Source: Neurospora intermedia (Eukaryota; Ascomycota; Sordariomycetes; Sordariales; Sordariaceae). Taken from it: DNA of 64,000 nt. The DNA is taken from positions 930,001 through 994,000 of the forward strand of contig BTPP01000007.1 of the NCBI GenBank assembly GCA_037102815.1. The letters run 5' to 3'. Position 1 is the stretch's first letter, and every line of letters begins with the position of its first letter. Below the pieces are notes generated by a model. That model was not told the DNA's origin and did no database searches. It was given only the letters and a program-made list of their open reading frames with translations. A program made the translations under genes and the position numbers. Of the stretch, positions 24,701 through 36,855 are shown in pieces.

Positions 24701-27048
24701 AAGGCCTCCGTCCGGCTTCCGAATAAAAAGGATGGACACTCTAATAACCGAATTATTAGCCTAAATAAAACTTTTATCTATTAAGTCCTAGAGAATCTTT
24801 TTAAGTATTAAAAATTCTTTTTGAAATATATTGTATAGTAGGCCGAAAGGAAGTGGGAGGTTTCTACTATCCGGTCCCTTCTTTAATTCGATTTTCAAAT
24901 TAATTCTAAGCTTATATTTATTAAGATAGTCGGTTTCTTACTTTTTAAAGAGAGGAATAAAATCCTAAAAGTCTTCAAGGATAATTTATTAAAATTCTTC
25001 GTCGGTTTAGACCCTTTTGGGTGCTAAAGCCTTCTTAACGTCCTTTAGCCGGATAATAAATATAAAAACTTCTATAATAGCCCGGCCTTCCGTTTTATTT
25101 ATACGACGGATATAGCTAACGAAGGTAGTAGCGAGAATATATATTACTCCTTAAAATTCTTTGAAAAATAGGGTTTTAGGCTTAGATTCGTCGATATAGC
25201 TTACTTAGGATTGAATAACGCTATATTAGAGTCTCTTCTCGTAGGGAACCGAATAAATTTAATTAACCGTTAATTATAGCTTCCCAAGAATAATAAAATA
25301 TTCGAATTCTAGTACTATATATATATAGATTAGTAAAATATAGCTTTAGAACTCCGTAAGGAAATATATAATACTTTAAATAGAAGCGTTTTCTATAATT
25401 ACTATAGTACTTCGAATTTACCGGGCCGGGATCGGAATAATAGGGATTTAGAAATCCTAAATAATATTTTTACTAATAGCGGTATAATACTAGCAACCTT
25501 CGTTAATAAGAATATAAAATAAATTAGTAGAATTAATAATAATTAATATTAATATTAGGCCTATTTCTATTTAGGGTTTAAACTCTTCTACTTTATTTAA
25601 TACTTTTAAGGTAGGCTTTAGTACCCGATTTTATACTGGAACTATTCTTTTCCCTAATCCAATTTAGAATTTAAGAGTTTAGTTATTCGAAATTCGTTAT
25701 TAAATAGCAAAACTATTTAAATAATTTAAATATATACTCCTTTACTTTATAGGCTTATAACCGGAAGGTATAGGTATTTAATAATAATATAACCAGTAGT
25801 ACTATAGTAAATATACTATCCTTTAATATAGTATTTATCCCTTTCTTCTTAGGATATTTATTTAGCCCGTCCCTTTTATAAAGCGGAAGAGCCTTTACTT
25901 TAAGCGCTACGAATATTAGTTGTACTTATAAGGATATTATTATCGGTATTATATCGAATCTTAAATAATAGAGCGGAGGAGGAACTTCAATTTTAATACT
26001 AATAATTAGAACGACCTAAGCTAGTAACAATAAGGATATATATTCTAAACCGCCGGTTACTTCGGTTACTATTTTATAAATAATTCTAGTAGAGGGCCTA
26101 GAATTCTATAGTCTTTTCGTATTTATAAATAATATTCTAGAGCTATTTTACGTAAGTAAAATAATCGTTAGAAAATTCAATAGTAAAAAGGTAGTTATTA
26201 AACTTCTTATTAATAGTATAATAAAGGAATTCTAATTTGGCGCGGCTATTCTAATTATAACCGCTAACCTTTAAGAGCTTATTATTAAAGTTAGTAAAAA
26301 ATTCGGAAAATAGTTCGCCGTCCTTCTACTTTATTTTAACAAGGTTATTAAGGGTATAATTTTAAATATAATAAGTACTAAAGATTTACCGGATCTATTT
26401 AAATAATTCGGTTGGATTTTTATTACTAGAGAGGGTACGGGCGGTTTAATAACCCTTTAGTCTCTATTATTTATCGATTAGTAGGGTATTAAATATTTCG
26501 ATCTATATAGCGTCGGAATTAGTATATAGGCCGGCCTTAAAGTCGGTATTATATATTTTAATTAATTTATTATAATAGAAAAGAAAGGTAGTAAATTTAC
26601 TATCCTACTTAGAGAGTTCGAATAGCTTCCGTTGGTATAGTCTATTAGAATTACTATTAAATTCTTTATTATTACTACCGTTAGTTTTAAATTTCCTTTT
26701 ATCCTTACTAGTACTATTAGAAAAATCCTATTTAGTAAGGTATATAAATTTAGGTTTAAGGGTAGGCTGAAAATAGATAGAGAAAGGGATTATAAATTTA
26801 ACTTTCCCCTTTAACTCGGGGCTCGCTTATAAAGTTTGGAGTAGGGTTCCGAATAAATTAATAATATCGGAGGGGGCTCTAACGTTCCCGGTTATTAGAG
26901 AATTATAAAAAACTTCTATATCGGTATTAGTATCGTCGTTTTTATTCGGTATAAAAAAAGAAATTATTCTAATACTAGTATATACTATATTATTAATTAT
27001 AAGTAGTCCTTCCTTCTAGTAATTAACTAATAAGAGGGTAGAATTTAA

Positions 27049-27339
27049 TATAAGGGGATAGTAGAGTAATATATAGGTACTAACCTTATATAGTATATTA
27101 AAGTTCTACGAAGAAGGAAAGGAGAAAACGCTACCCTCCGGGTCGTTCGAGTACTAGAATTTAAATAGCTGTACGCTAGTTGCCTAGTAGCCTAAGATAG
27201 TTAGGGAATGCTCTAGAAGGTTTAGGCGCTATAGTGTAGCGCCTAGGTCGTTTAGGTAATCTCAATACGGGTTACCGTCTTAGTATTTAAGTCTAGCCAA
27301 TTAGAGCTAGATACCTTAACGGGCGCCAGTCCCATAATA
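27049..27339 (-). repeat. 5' LTR of gypsy element 2
   Basis: 291 bp, begins TATAAGGGGAT and ends CCCATAATA on the plus strand, directly followed by the GTAAT duplication. It keeps GC-rich patches such as CGGGCGCCAGTCCC. Confidence 0.9.
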
Positions 27340-27344
27340 GTAAT

Positions 27345-27839
27345 AATTTACTAAACTAGTAAGTAAGGATAATAATATAGCCTAACAATATAGTTTAATA
27401 ATACTATAATAATATAATAATAATACCTTCTATTATTTAACGGAATTTATTACGAATTGTAAAAGTTCTAAGGACGGAACTTATAAGGGGGGGAATCGTA
27501 TTAGGAAGCTAAGAGCTTATATATAGAAGTATTCTAATAACTATTACTCTACCCTATTAACTGAAGCGGTAGACTAATAATAGTAGCGCCTATATTGGGT
27601 CGGGCTCGTAGGAAGGATAATTTAGTATTACGTCGGGGCGCTAAACGAATATAAGATTCTACAATACTTTTTAACGGATAGATAGAGTTTATACAAGGTA
27701 TAAAAGAAGTTCAACGAAGCGTAGCTTATTATAGTTAGTAACTATTAATATATCTTTAGACTAACCCCTAACTTACCGTCCCCTACGTATAGCCACGACT
27801 GTAGTCACCTCAGCCTACCTTTCGTCTACGTTCCTAACA
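27345..27839 (+). mobile_element. Orphan gypsy 3' end with 341-bp LTR
   Basis: A short internal tail ends in the polypurine tract AAGGGGGGGAATCG (27,485-27,498), followed by an LTR at 27,499-27,839. The LTR begins TATTAGGAA and ends TTCCTAACA, a matched terminal inverted repeat expected of an LTR (TGTTAGG...CCTAACA before RIP). No partner LTR is visible in the window; the body was presumably disrupted before or by insertion of element 2. Broken. Confidence 0.65.
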
Positions 27840-27974
27840 ATTTATTAACTTAATTATTAAATATATATAAAAGTTAATTTATTAAATATAAGTAATTTAA
27901 TTAATTACTTTATATTATTCATTTTATATAATAAAATAAACTTGGAATTAATTAATTTACTTAAAGAGTTTCTA
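27840..27974. other. AT-rich spacer, first part
   Basis: Low-complexity AT sequence without gene. Part of a short stretch of old host DNA that element 3 (27,975-35,979) and element 4 (36,163-51,513) later split. It continues at 35,980-36,162 and 51,514 onward. Confidence 0.6.
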
Positions 27975-28210
27975 TATCACAGGGCTAGATTATATACCCT
28001 ATACCTTACTATAGTACAGCAGATTACGTACTCTATACCTTTTTACTATAGTACTAGTACTAGCCCGGGCATTAAGGCTCTGTATAACCTACTCTACCGG
28101 GCCATACAACCCTACTTATAAGCTTAGGCTAACGTACACTCTCCTCTTACTTCCTTCGTATAATAACGAATATTGTAGCTTACCTATAACGGTACCCTTA
28201 CCCTAGGATA
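27975..28210 (+). repeat. 5' LTR of element 3
   Basis: 236 bp, begins TATCACAGGGCTAG, ends CCCTAGGATA; matches 35,744-35,979 at the same length. Contains a TAGTACTAGTACTAG palindrome-like core. Confidence 0.92.
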
Positions 28211-30911
28211 ATTTATTATACCTTCAAGATCGCGCTGCGCATATACAATAGGTAACTATTATTGTAGCTAGTAGGCTAGTAATTAATTAAACTAGAAGTT
28301 TAGCCCTTATAGGACAAAAGAATAATATTATAAATAACTTCAGCAACTATTGCAACTACTATATAAATTCAATTACTATAACTACCGGCCAAAGCTATTT
28401 TAATTACCCTAAGAATAATAATAATACCGAATCGGTTATTAATAACTATACTAATAACGAGACTAAGTTTTTAACCTTTAATAATTATCCTAACTTTCTA
28501 AATAAAATACCTATTGTCGATTAAGCGACGACGTTTAATTATAGTATAGCTAATAATTAATTTATTCCTATTAAGTAAGGCTCGTAGACTCCCCCCCCCA
28601 ATTATCTACCGGGTTTTAATTTCTATAGCCCGGATTTTATATTCCTAGGAATAAGAATCCTACCTTATACCGATCCCGAAGGAAGGATTATTAATAATAA
28701 AATAGTAATATTAACTCTACGTTTCTACAATAATAATAATAATCGTAGTATTGCTTAGGCTTACTTTTATAATAGACTTTAAACTAGTAAGCTAATTAAT
28801 ATGTACCCTATTGTTTTTTATTAGTATACCTCTAATATCGTACTACTACTAATTTTTAGCGCTATTATTAATATTATTACAAAAGCTTTCAATACAACCT
28901 GTATTAATTATTATTAAGAAATACTCCGTAAGGAGGCTAATAAATAAATCTATATTTAAATATAGAAGGACCTCTAGAATAACGTTATTTATTAGAGAAC
29001 CGAAGCCGAAGGATAATTTAACGAATTTAAGGCTAAAGAGGTACGCTATACTAACTATAACGTTAAAATAATAAAGCTTCTTAACGATAATACTATTCTT
29101 AAGGCTTAAGTACGCTTATTATAAAATAAAGTCGTTATATTCGAAACGGTTAATAATAGCCTTAATATTATAATTAAAAACCTAAACGCTAATAATTAAA
29201 GTAGTTTAAGTAATAATAAAGGCGGAGGATTTAATAGTAGCGGTATAGGCGGCGAAGGTATTAGTAATAGAGGATTCCCTACCGGTACTAGCTATATCGA
29301 ACCTATTAATAATATACGTCATTATATATTTACCGACCTAAAGATATTCGACGCTTCTAATTCAAACCCTAAGGATCGTAATACTATTTATACTACCTAG
29401 CGTACTAAAATTCGCCTATATTAGGCCTATAATAGATAGTATTTCCCTACCGAACGTAATAAACTTATATATATCTTTATATACCTAAGTAAAACCCTTA
29501 TATCTATTATTAAACCGGATATATAAATAATTCTCGCCGACGAATACCCCGAATTATAAAAGTAAAAAACGGCCGAGGAATTAATTAAATACTTTAATAG
29601 TCGGTATAATACTATAAATATAAAGGTAGAAGCCGACTGTACTTTATAGAAGCTCTAAATAAAATTGTTGTTCTAAAACTTCGCCGATAAATTCGTCCTA
29701 AACGCCGACCGCTATAGTATAGGTAATACTATATGTATATTCCTACTTCGCTAAAAGGTTATAAATTAATTTAAAACCTTAGTAACCTATTAATCTAATA
29801 TCCTAAGTAGTAAAGACTTTTAAGGATAGTTTATATTATTTAATAAATTAATTAAACGATAGGAGGAAAAAGCTTTTTAAAAGAAGATATCCAACCTATC
29901 CTCCGGTAATAATAATAATAGTAATAATAAGGGTATTAATTCCGAAAACAAAATTGTATTTTAAAGGGGTAATTTTATAAATTTAAATAAGTTTGAAGTT
30001 ATTAATAAATATTTAGTACCCTAAATTCTATAGAAAAAACGTTAAAAATTAAGTAAATACTAATAATACAATAAAGTTAATTATAATTAAAAGAAGTATT
30101 GGAACTTCATTAATATTAGAAATAGTAAAAGAGGTATTAAAGGTACGAGGATTAATCCTATTTTAGAAGGTACTAAGAGGAAGAGAACCGGCTAAAATAG
30201 CTACGGTAATAATATTAATAATTTTAACGCCGCCGACGCCGCCGGTACTAATCCCGAAGCTAATAAATTGGGAAATACCGAACCTCCGCGTTAAATTGTA
30301 AATGGAAGTAGTTACTACGAGAAGAGAAGAGGGAAAGCGAGGATTTAAAAGCGGAGGGATACCCAATTAAATTAGATAGGGAGTTATACCGGAATTAAAA
30401 AGAGATATTAGAATTATTATTTATTAATTTAGTAACAACTAAATTAGAGAAATCTATCCTCCTTTTAAATTACCTTCTTTATAGTAAATGTAAAATATAA
30501 TACCCAACCCTAGTTAATAGTAACTATACAAATAAAGGCTTTATTAATACTAAATTCGTTAAAAGAAATTAAATAACTATAATAAAGTTTAATCGACTAA
30601 AATTACTATAGTTAGCTAATAGTAATATTAATACCTATATTACTAATTTAATAAAAGTTACTATATAAATTAGATTGTACAATAAAGAAATCAAATTACT
30701 TATTTTTACCCTATCCTCCGAAAACCCTATTATTTTAGGCCTATTATAGCTATAGTAATATAACTTATCTATAAATTAAAAGAAGGGAGAATTTAAATTC
30801 AATTATAAATATAAGGGTATTTATATACCTATTACTACGCTAAACTTCTAAATACGAACCTCTAAAGTATTAAGGGAAGTAATAATTAGGAATATTATAG
30901 AATAAACCGTT

Positions 30912-31095
30912 AAAGCGGCCGAAGAGGAATAAATTATCGAGGCGGCCGAAGAGGAGTAAATTAATAAAATAGCCGAGGAGGAATAAATTATTAAGGCGGC
31001 CGAGGAGGAGTAAGCTATTGAAGTAACCGATGAAGAATAAACTATTAAGGCGGCCGAAGAGGAGTAAAAGTAAGTTTTCGAGGCGGCCGAGGAGG
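30912..31095 (+). repeat. 27-bp in-frame tandem repeat in element 3
   Basis: About seven imperfect copies of a 27-bp unit containing GCGGCCGAAGAGGAG, coding for an acidic nine-residue repeat (AAEEE core). It lies between protease and reverse transcriptase. The period is a multiple of three and copies differ mainly by transitions, so it was a protein repeat, not a random satellite. Confidence 0.85.
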
Positions 31096-34000
31096 GTAAT
31101 AATATTAAATAATATTAATCGTTAATTCGTAGAGCTTTAAAGCGTAGAAAGATTAGGTTACTACGCCGAATTACTAAAATTTATAGAATTAACCCTAAAC
31201 AATTCTAATTTACTAAATTACTTATAAATAGCTAAATAGTAATAATCCCTAATAAGCTACTATAACCTAAAATAAAACCCGCCCTATATAGGACTGTTAG
31301 TGGTAAACGAATCTAAACTTTAAACCCTAAAAGGAGACCGCTAGTACTATTATTCGTAAGACTTATAGACGTTAGTAAAATTCCTATTAACCCTAATAAT
31401 ATTTTAATATTTAATATAATTAGTTTTAATTTTGTAATTAAATTAGAGAACCTTGAAATTGTAATAACGATTAAAGGGGAAATTGATAAAATATTGAGAA
31501 AATTGGAAGCGGAGGTAATAAACGGGTATATAAATTTAAAAATAGATATTATAGAAAAGATATATAATAATATTTGTATAGGTAATAGTATAGAGTATAA
31601 AGATTAATTTATAAATTATTTTTTTAATATATTCTAGGGCGAAGTAGGAAAGATTATAGTATGAATTATAAAGGAGGATATTAAAAAATTTTATAAAAAA
31701 GCGGATAAATTTCTAGCTACTAAATAAGAGATTAAATTTAAAATACTAGTATATTATTATAAATATTAGAACGTAGCGAACCCTAAGGAAGTAAAAGTTA
31801 TTCTGTAATATTAGTCTTATAATTATAAAATTGAATTAATCCCTAGTACGGAGCTACTTAACGCCCGGTTATAATTATTCTCTTCTATAAAGTTAGGCGT
31901 TATTAAAAAGTAGTTAGATAATAATATTAAGTAGGGCTTTATTAAATTATTATAATTATTAGTAGTCTTATTAGTCCTATTAATAAAGAAGCCCGGCGGT
32001 AGTATATATATTTATATTAATTACCGCGGTATTAATAATGTAATATTAAAAATATAATACTTACTACTACTAATTAAAGAAACGTTGGACGTAATTTATA
32101 AAACTAAAATTTTTATAAAATTTAATATTATTATAATATTTAATTGTATCCGAATCTATAAGGATTATAAATAACTAATAATATTTATTACGAAGTTCGG
32201 CTTATATAAGTCCCTAATTTGCCCCTTTGGCTTACAGGGAGTATTAATTATATTCTAGAACTTTATAAACGATATATTATATAACGCTTTAAATAAATTC
32301 GCTATAGTTTATTTAGATAATATTCTAATTTATTTGGATAATAAGGAGGAGTATATTAAATATATTTCTAATATCCTTAACCGCCTTAAATATTTAGGTT
32401 TATAAATTAATATAAATAAATATAAATTCTATATTACTAGAACGAAATACTTAGGGCTTATTATTATACTAGGGGGGATTGAGATAAATATAAATAAAAT
32501 TAAGGTAATAACGGAATAGGAAGCTTTAGAATCTAAGAAAGCGCTCTAATTATTCCTTAGGTTCGCGAATTTTTATTACCGTTTTATTAAAGACTTTTCG
32601 AATATAATAAAACCTCTTTATAAATTAATAAAGAAGACCGTTAATTGGCAATAGAATATTAAATATTAAGCCGTATTTAATTAATTAAAAACTGTATTCA
32701 CTATTATACTAATACTAAAAATATATAATTAAATAAAAAAAATAATTATCGAGACGGACGCCTCCAACTAGGCTTTAAATAGTATACTTTCGTAGTAGGG
32801 GGATAACGGCATCCTTTACTTAATAGCGTACTTCTTAGTAAAGTATATAATAGTAAAATATAATTATAATATTTATAATAAAAAGTTATTAACTATTATA
32901 AAGGCCCTAGAAGAGTAATTACCGGAGTTAGAAGGCGCCTAAGAATAAGTAGAAATTATTACCGACTATAAGAATTTAAAGATATTTATAACTACGAAAT
33001 AACTTATACTAAAGTATATATGGTAGTTAGAGTTTTTTAACCGCTTTAATTTTCGAATTACTTATAGGAAGGGGCCTAAGAATGTAAGGCCCAATATACT
33101 AAGTAGAAAATTGGAAGATAGACCCCGAAATATAGAGGACGAACGGCTATTCACTAGAAAGAAGTCCCTTATTAACCCGGACCGTTTCAATTTAGCATTT
33201 TTCGACGATAAGGATGCGCTAGATATAGTATATCTATACTTAAGGGCAATAAAAGGTATTTATCAGGGTTAGGACGATTTAAATTTAAAGGACGTTAAAT
33301 TCTACAAATTAAAAATAATAAAATTAATAGACAATTTAATCGACGATAGTTACTTAAAGTTAAATTTAATATAGGGGATAATCTCCTATCTATAGAAAGA
33401 AAATGAGAGAAATTAAACCCTAGAAATTAAAAAGTATTTTAAAAATATATTTGCGGAATATATAATTAAATAAGGATAGGTATATTAGCGGAAGGGTATA
33501 GAAGAACGAATCTTTATTAACCCTAATAATAAAGAAACTTAATTCTAATTTATTTATAAAATATATATAGTAAAGCTAGGCGGGTATTCCGGGCGCGAAA
33601 GAATATATAAGATATTTAACCGATCCTACTATTAATTAAGAATATATTAATCTATTAAGGAATTCTATAAAAATTATTTTATTTATATAAAAATTAAATT
33701 ATCAAAATATTCGCTAGTAGGCTACTTAAAACTATTCCTAATCCTTTTTATATTATAGTTATAAATTTCTATAAATTATATAACCCTTATAATACCCTAT
33801 ACTAAACGAAGATATACCTATCGTTATATTATAGTTGTAGTCGATTGTTTAATAAAAATAAAATATTATATTCTAATAGAAATACTAGAGATCGAGGAGC
33901 TAATTAAAAGATTTATTAAAAAAATTTATAATATTTATAGATTACTAAACGAAATTATATCGGATAGGGGTTCCTAATTTATTTTAATATTATAGAGAGT

Positions 34001-35743
34001 ATTGTATAAGAAATTAAACGTAATAGTAAAGCTATTATTAACCTTCTACTCCCAAACTAATAGGTAGACTAAAAGAATTAACGTTAAAATAGAATAATAT
34101 TTAAAGCTCTATATTAATTAGGTATAAAACGATTAGGTAAATTGGTTACCTTTAGCCGAATTCGCCTATAATAATATAATATCCGAAATTATAAGAATAA
34201 GCCCGTTCTATACTAATTATAGTTTCTATCTTCGGATAGGAATAGAATTATTAAGGCTATACCCCCCCAACCTTTCGGAAGTATAAAAGAAGGAATTTTT
34301 TAAAGCTTTAGAAATAGTTAACTGCTTCTAAACGGTTTTAGAAAGCGTTATTATACTTTTTAAATAAGTATAAAACTAATACAAAGCGAAAATAAATAAG
34401 AATTATATCGATATACTTAAATATTATATTAGTGATAAAATCCTCCTTAATATTAAGAACCTCGCTATTAGTAGACCTTAGGCTAAATTAGTACCCAAAT
34501 TTAAAGGACTATTTAAAGTATTAGAATATAACTCTTATAGAGTAAAACTTTAACTTCCTAAGAATATAAAAATTAATCCAGTCTTTTACGTTTCTATAAT
34601 TAAATTCTAAAAGATAATTAAACTCCCGGGATAGTAGGATATTAAATAAAATATTATAGTAAATTAAGGTAGAACTATAATAAGGACTAATAATAATAAT
34701 AATAAAGAATAATAGGAATAGGAATTCGAAAATATTGTAGGATATAGTAAAATAAACAATGGGCGTTGGATATATTAAGTTAAATAGAAGGATATCGATA
34801 AACCGATTTAGTAACTTATTAAAGATTTAAAGGGATATAATAATACTATTTAGAAATATTACAATTCCTACCCTAATATACTATTACTATTATTATAAGT
34901 AAAGAAAAGATAAATTAAGGGTAGACTAAGAAAGAAAATTTAATTACCTTTAGATTTATTAATTACTATAATTCTACTAATTTTAATAGCCAATATTAAT
35001 TCCAATTCAAATTTATATTAACTATTTTAATATAGTACTCGGGTCGCCCAATAAAAAGGATAAAACTAATAAAAAAGATAAGGAGTTCAGCGCAACTTAT
35101 TCTGCGTACCCTAATCGAATATTTTATAGTATACCCTTTTATAGAGTAACTATTAATAGTACTGAGAGATAGTACGTTTTACGGCGGTTTTACGTCTCCT
35201 ATTCTCTAAATTAGCTATATACATAATTAATACTAAAATTTGAAGATAAGAGGAATTTAAGAGTCTTTAAAATTAGTAGTACAATAATTAAACGTTTAAA
35301 GAAAAAATAAATTATAAATAGGGAGTTAAATATACAAATTTTTTAAACTTATATTAATAGCGGTTACGGGCGTCCTATATAAATTACTATACTACGGGCG
35401 TCCTTATAGTACCCCCGGTAGGGTTAGTAATAGTAAAAATTATTAAAGTTCTTTATATATAATAATTAGAGCGTTTTAAATTGATTTTTAGCGTATAGAT
35501 AGATTATTAAGAATAATAATAGTTCTTACGGCGGAAGGGTCGGATTTAGCAATATTTTAGCTAGTATTCTACCTTTAAGAAGGAATTGGAATACTAAGTA
35601 GCCTCCCGTCTTAGTACGGGCGCTGAGACTTTTTTACTACAATTTAATTAGGTATACCCTAGAGGGACTCGGAAGGCCTACTTTAGGCAAAACAATATAT
35701 TTAAACAATTTTTTTATAGTAGGAGCGTTTTAGGGGGAGGTAG

Positions 35744-35979
35744 TATTATAAGGCTAGATTATATACCCTATACCTTACTATAGTACAATAGATTACGTAC
35801 TCTATACCTTCTTACTATAGTACTAGTACTAGCCCGGGTATTAAGGCTCTGTGTGACCCACTCTACCGGGCCACACAACCCTACCTATAAGCCTAGGCTG
35901 GCGCACACTCTCCTCTTACTTCCTTCGTATAATAACGAATATTGTAGCTTACCTATAACGGTGCCCTTACCCCGGGATA
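35744..35979 (+). repeat. 3' LTR of element 3
   Basis: 236 bp copy of 27,975-28,210, followed by the TTCTA duplication. Less mutated than the 5' copy in its middle (35,846-35,915 keeps several CpA and TpG). Confidence 0.92.
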
Positions 35980-35984
35980 TTCTA

Positions 35985-36162
35985 TTTGTCTAATTAGCAA
36001 ATGTATTTATTTTAAAAAATTTAATTAATTGGAATCAATACAATTAATATATCCTATATATTAACTCCTATAATTTAATAAGTTCGTATTATTTATAAAA
36101 TGTATTAAGTTCTATTTGGTTTGTTATGTTTAATACAAATTGAAATAATATAATAAACTTAA
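35985..36162. other. AT-rich spacer, middle part
   Basis: Low-complexity AT sequence between elements 3 and 4, with some CpA and TpG retained. No gene. It continues the spacer seen at 27,840-27,974. Confidence 0.6.
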
Positions 36163-36855
36163 TAAAATAGCGAGAAAACTACAATAACAACAATAACTAT
36201 ACTACTATAACTAAAGCAATATATAAGGACTATAGTTCTTAGTTGTCTAATTTGGTAGAGTAGTAGGTAATTTTCAAACCTTTCTAGATGGTCGAGATGG
36301 GAGGTATCGGGCCAAATATAATTCACTAAGGTTTTGTGTCCGTTGAATAGCTGAATGTTTAGTCGCTGCTGTAAAATGAAGATAGTTAATAAATTTTTTA
36401 ATATCTTCTTTCTATAAGTAAATAGAGAAACGAGTGTATATTCCCTCTAGAGGGATGAAGGATTATTTAGTATAATAAAATAAGAAGAGGCAAATGATTA
36501 AAGATTATTAAGAATTATTATTTTATTTAATTAAGAATATTAAACTAAAATTAATTATTTAATGTAATAAAGAATAAATATTGTAATTTTCTATTGTTTC
36601 GTCTCTTAAAGTTCAATATCCTACCTATCCCCCTTATTTCTTTTCTTCCTCTATTATCCTTATTTTTCTACCTTTTTTAATCTATTATCTTATTAAATTG
36701 GTCCTATATTCTTTTATCTTCTATTAATGCTAATTATTTAATTCTATCTAGTTTAGAAAGTATACCTTCTAATTTAGTACCTTTACTAAAAGTTCGAAAA
36801 AAATTATTGTAGAAAATAAATTAATGTATATATTCCTATATATTACCCCAAATTA
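36163..36855 (-). repeat. 3' LTR of element 4 (left)
   Basis: 693 bp, begins TAAAATAGCGAG and ends CCCCAAATTA on the plus strand. Same length and colinear with 50,821-51,513, and over 551 bp with 5,439-5,989. Confidence 0.9.

Larger units (their letters stand above)
19830..27339 (-). mobile_element. Gypsy element 2: LTR retrotransposon, inverted, broken
   Basis: Ty3/gypsy fossil, 7,510 bp, same family as element 1 in opposite orientation. 291-bp LTRs at both ends. A perfect 5-bp target duplication GTAAT lies at 19,825-19,829 and 27,340-27,344. Along the minus strand from the right: gag about 26,950-25,750, reverse transcriptase about 24,810-24,330, RNase H about 24,050-23,600, integrase about 22,990-22,440, extra 3' region 21,760-20,121, polypurine tract (plus-strand run of C at 20,124-20,130). 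Many dozens of breaks, nearly all of RIP type. Confidence 0.9.
27975..35979 (+). mobile_element. Gypsy element 3: LTR retrotransposon, broken
   Basis: Ty3/gypsy fossil, 8,005 bp, distinct from elements 1/2. 236-bp LTRs at both ends and a perfect TTCTA target duplication (27,970-27,974 and 35,980-35,984). Parts on the plus strand: gag about 28,250-30,000; a Gly/Asp-rich linker with glycine codons near 30,220-30,250; protease region about 30,400-30,900; a 27-bp in-frame repeat 30,912-31,095; reverse transcriptase about 31,970-32,480 (KKPGGS-like station visible); RNase H about 32,680-33,000; integrase about 33,790-34,250; chromodomain or tail region to about 34,900; then about 0.8 kb of non-coding DNA. 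Broken many dozens of times. Confidence 0.9.
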
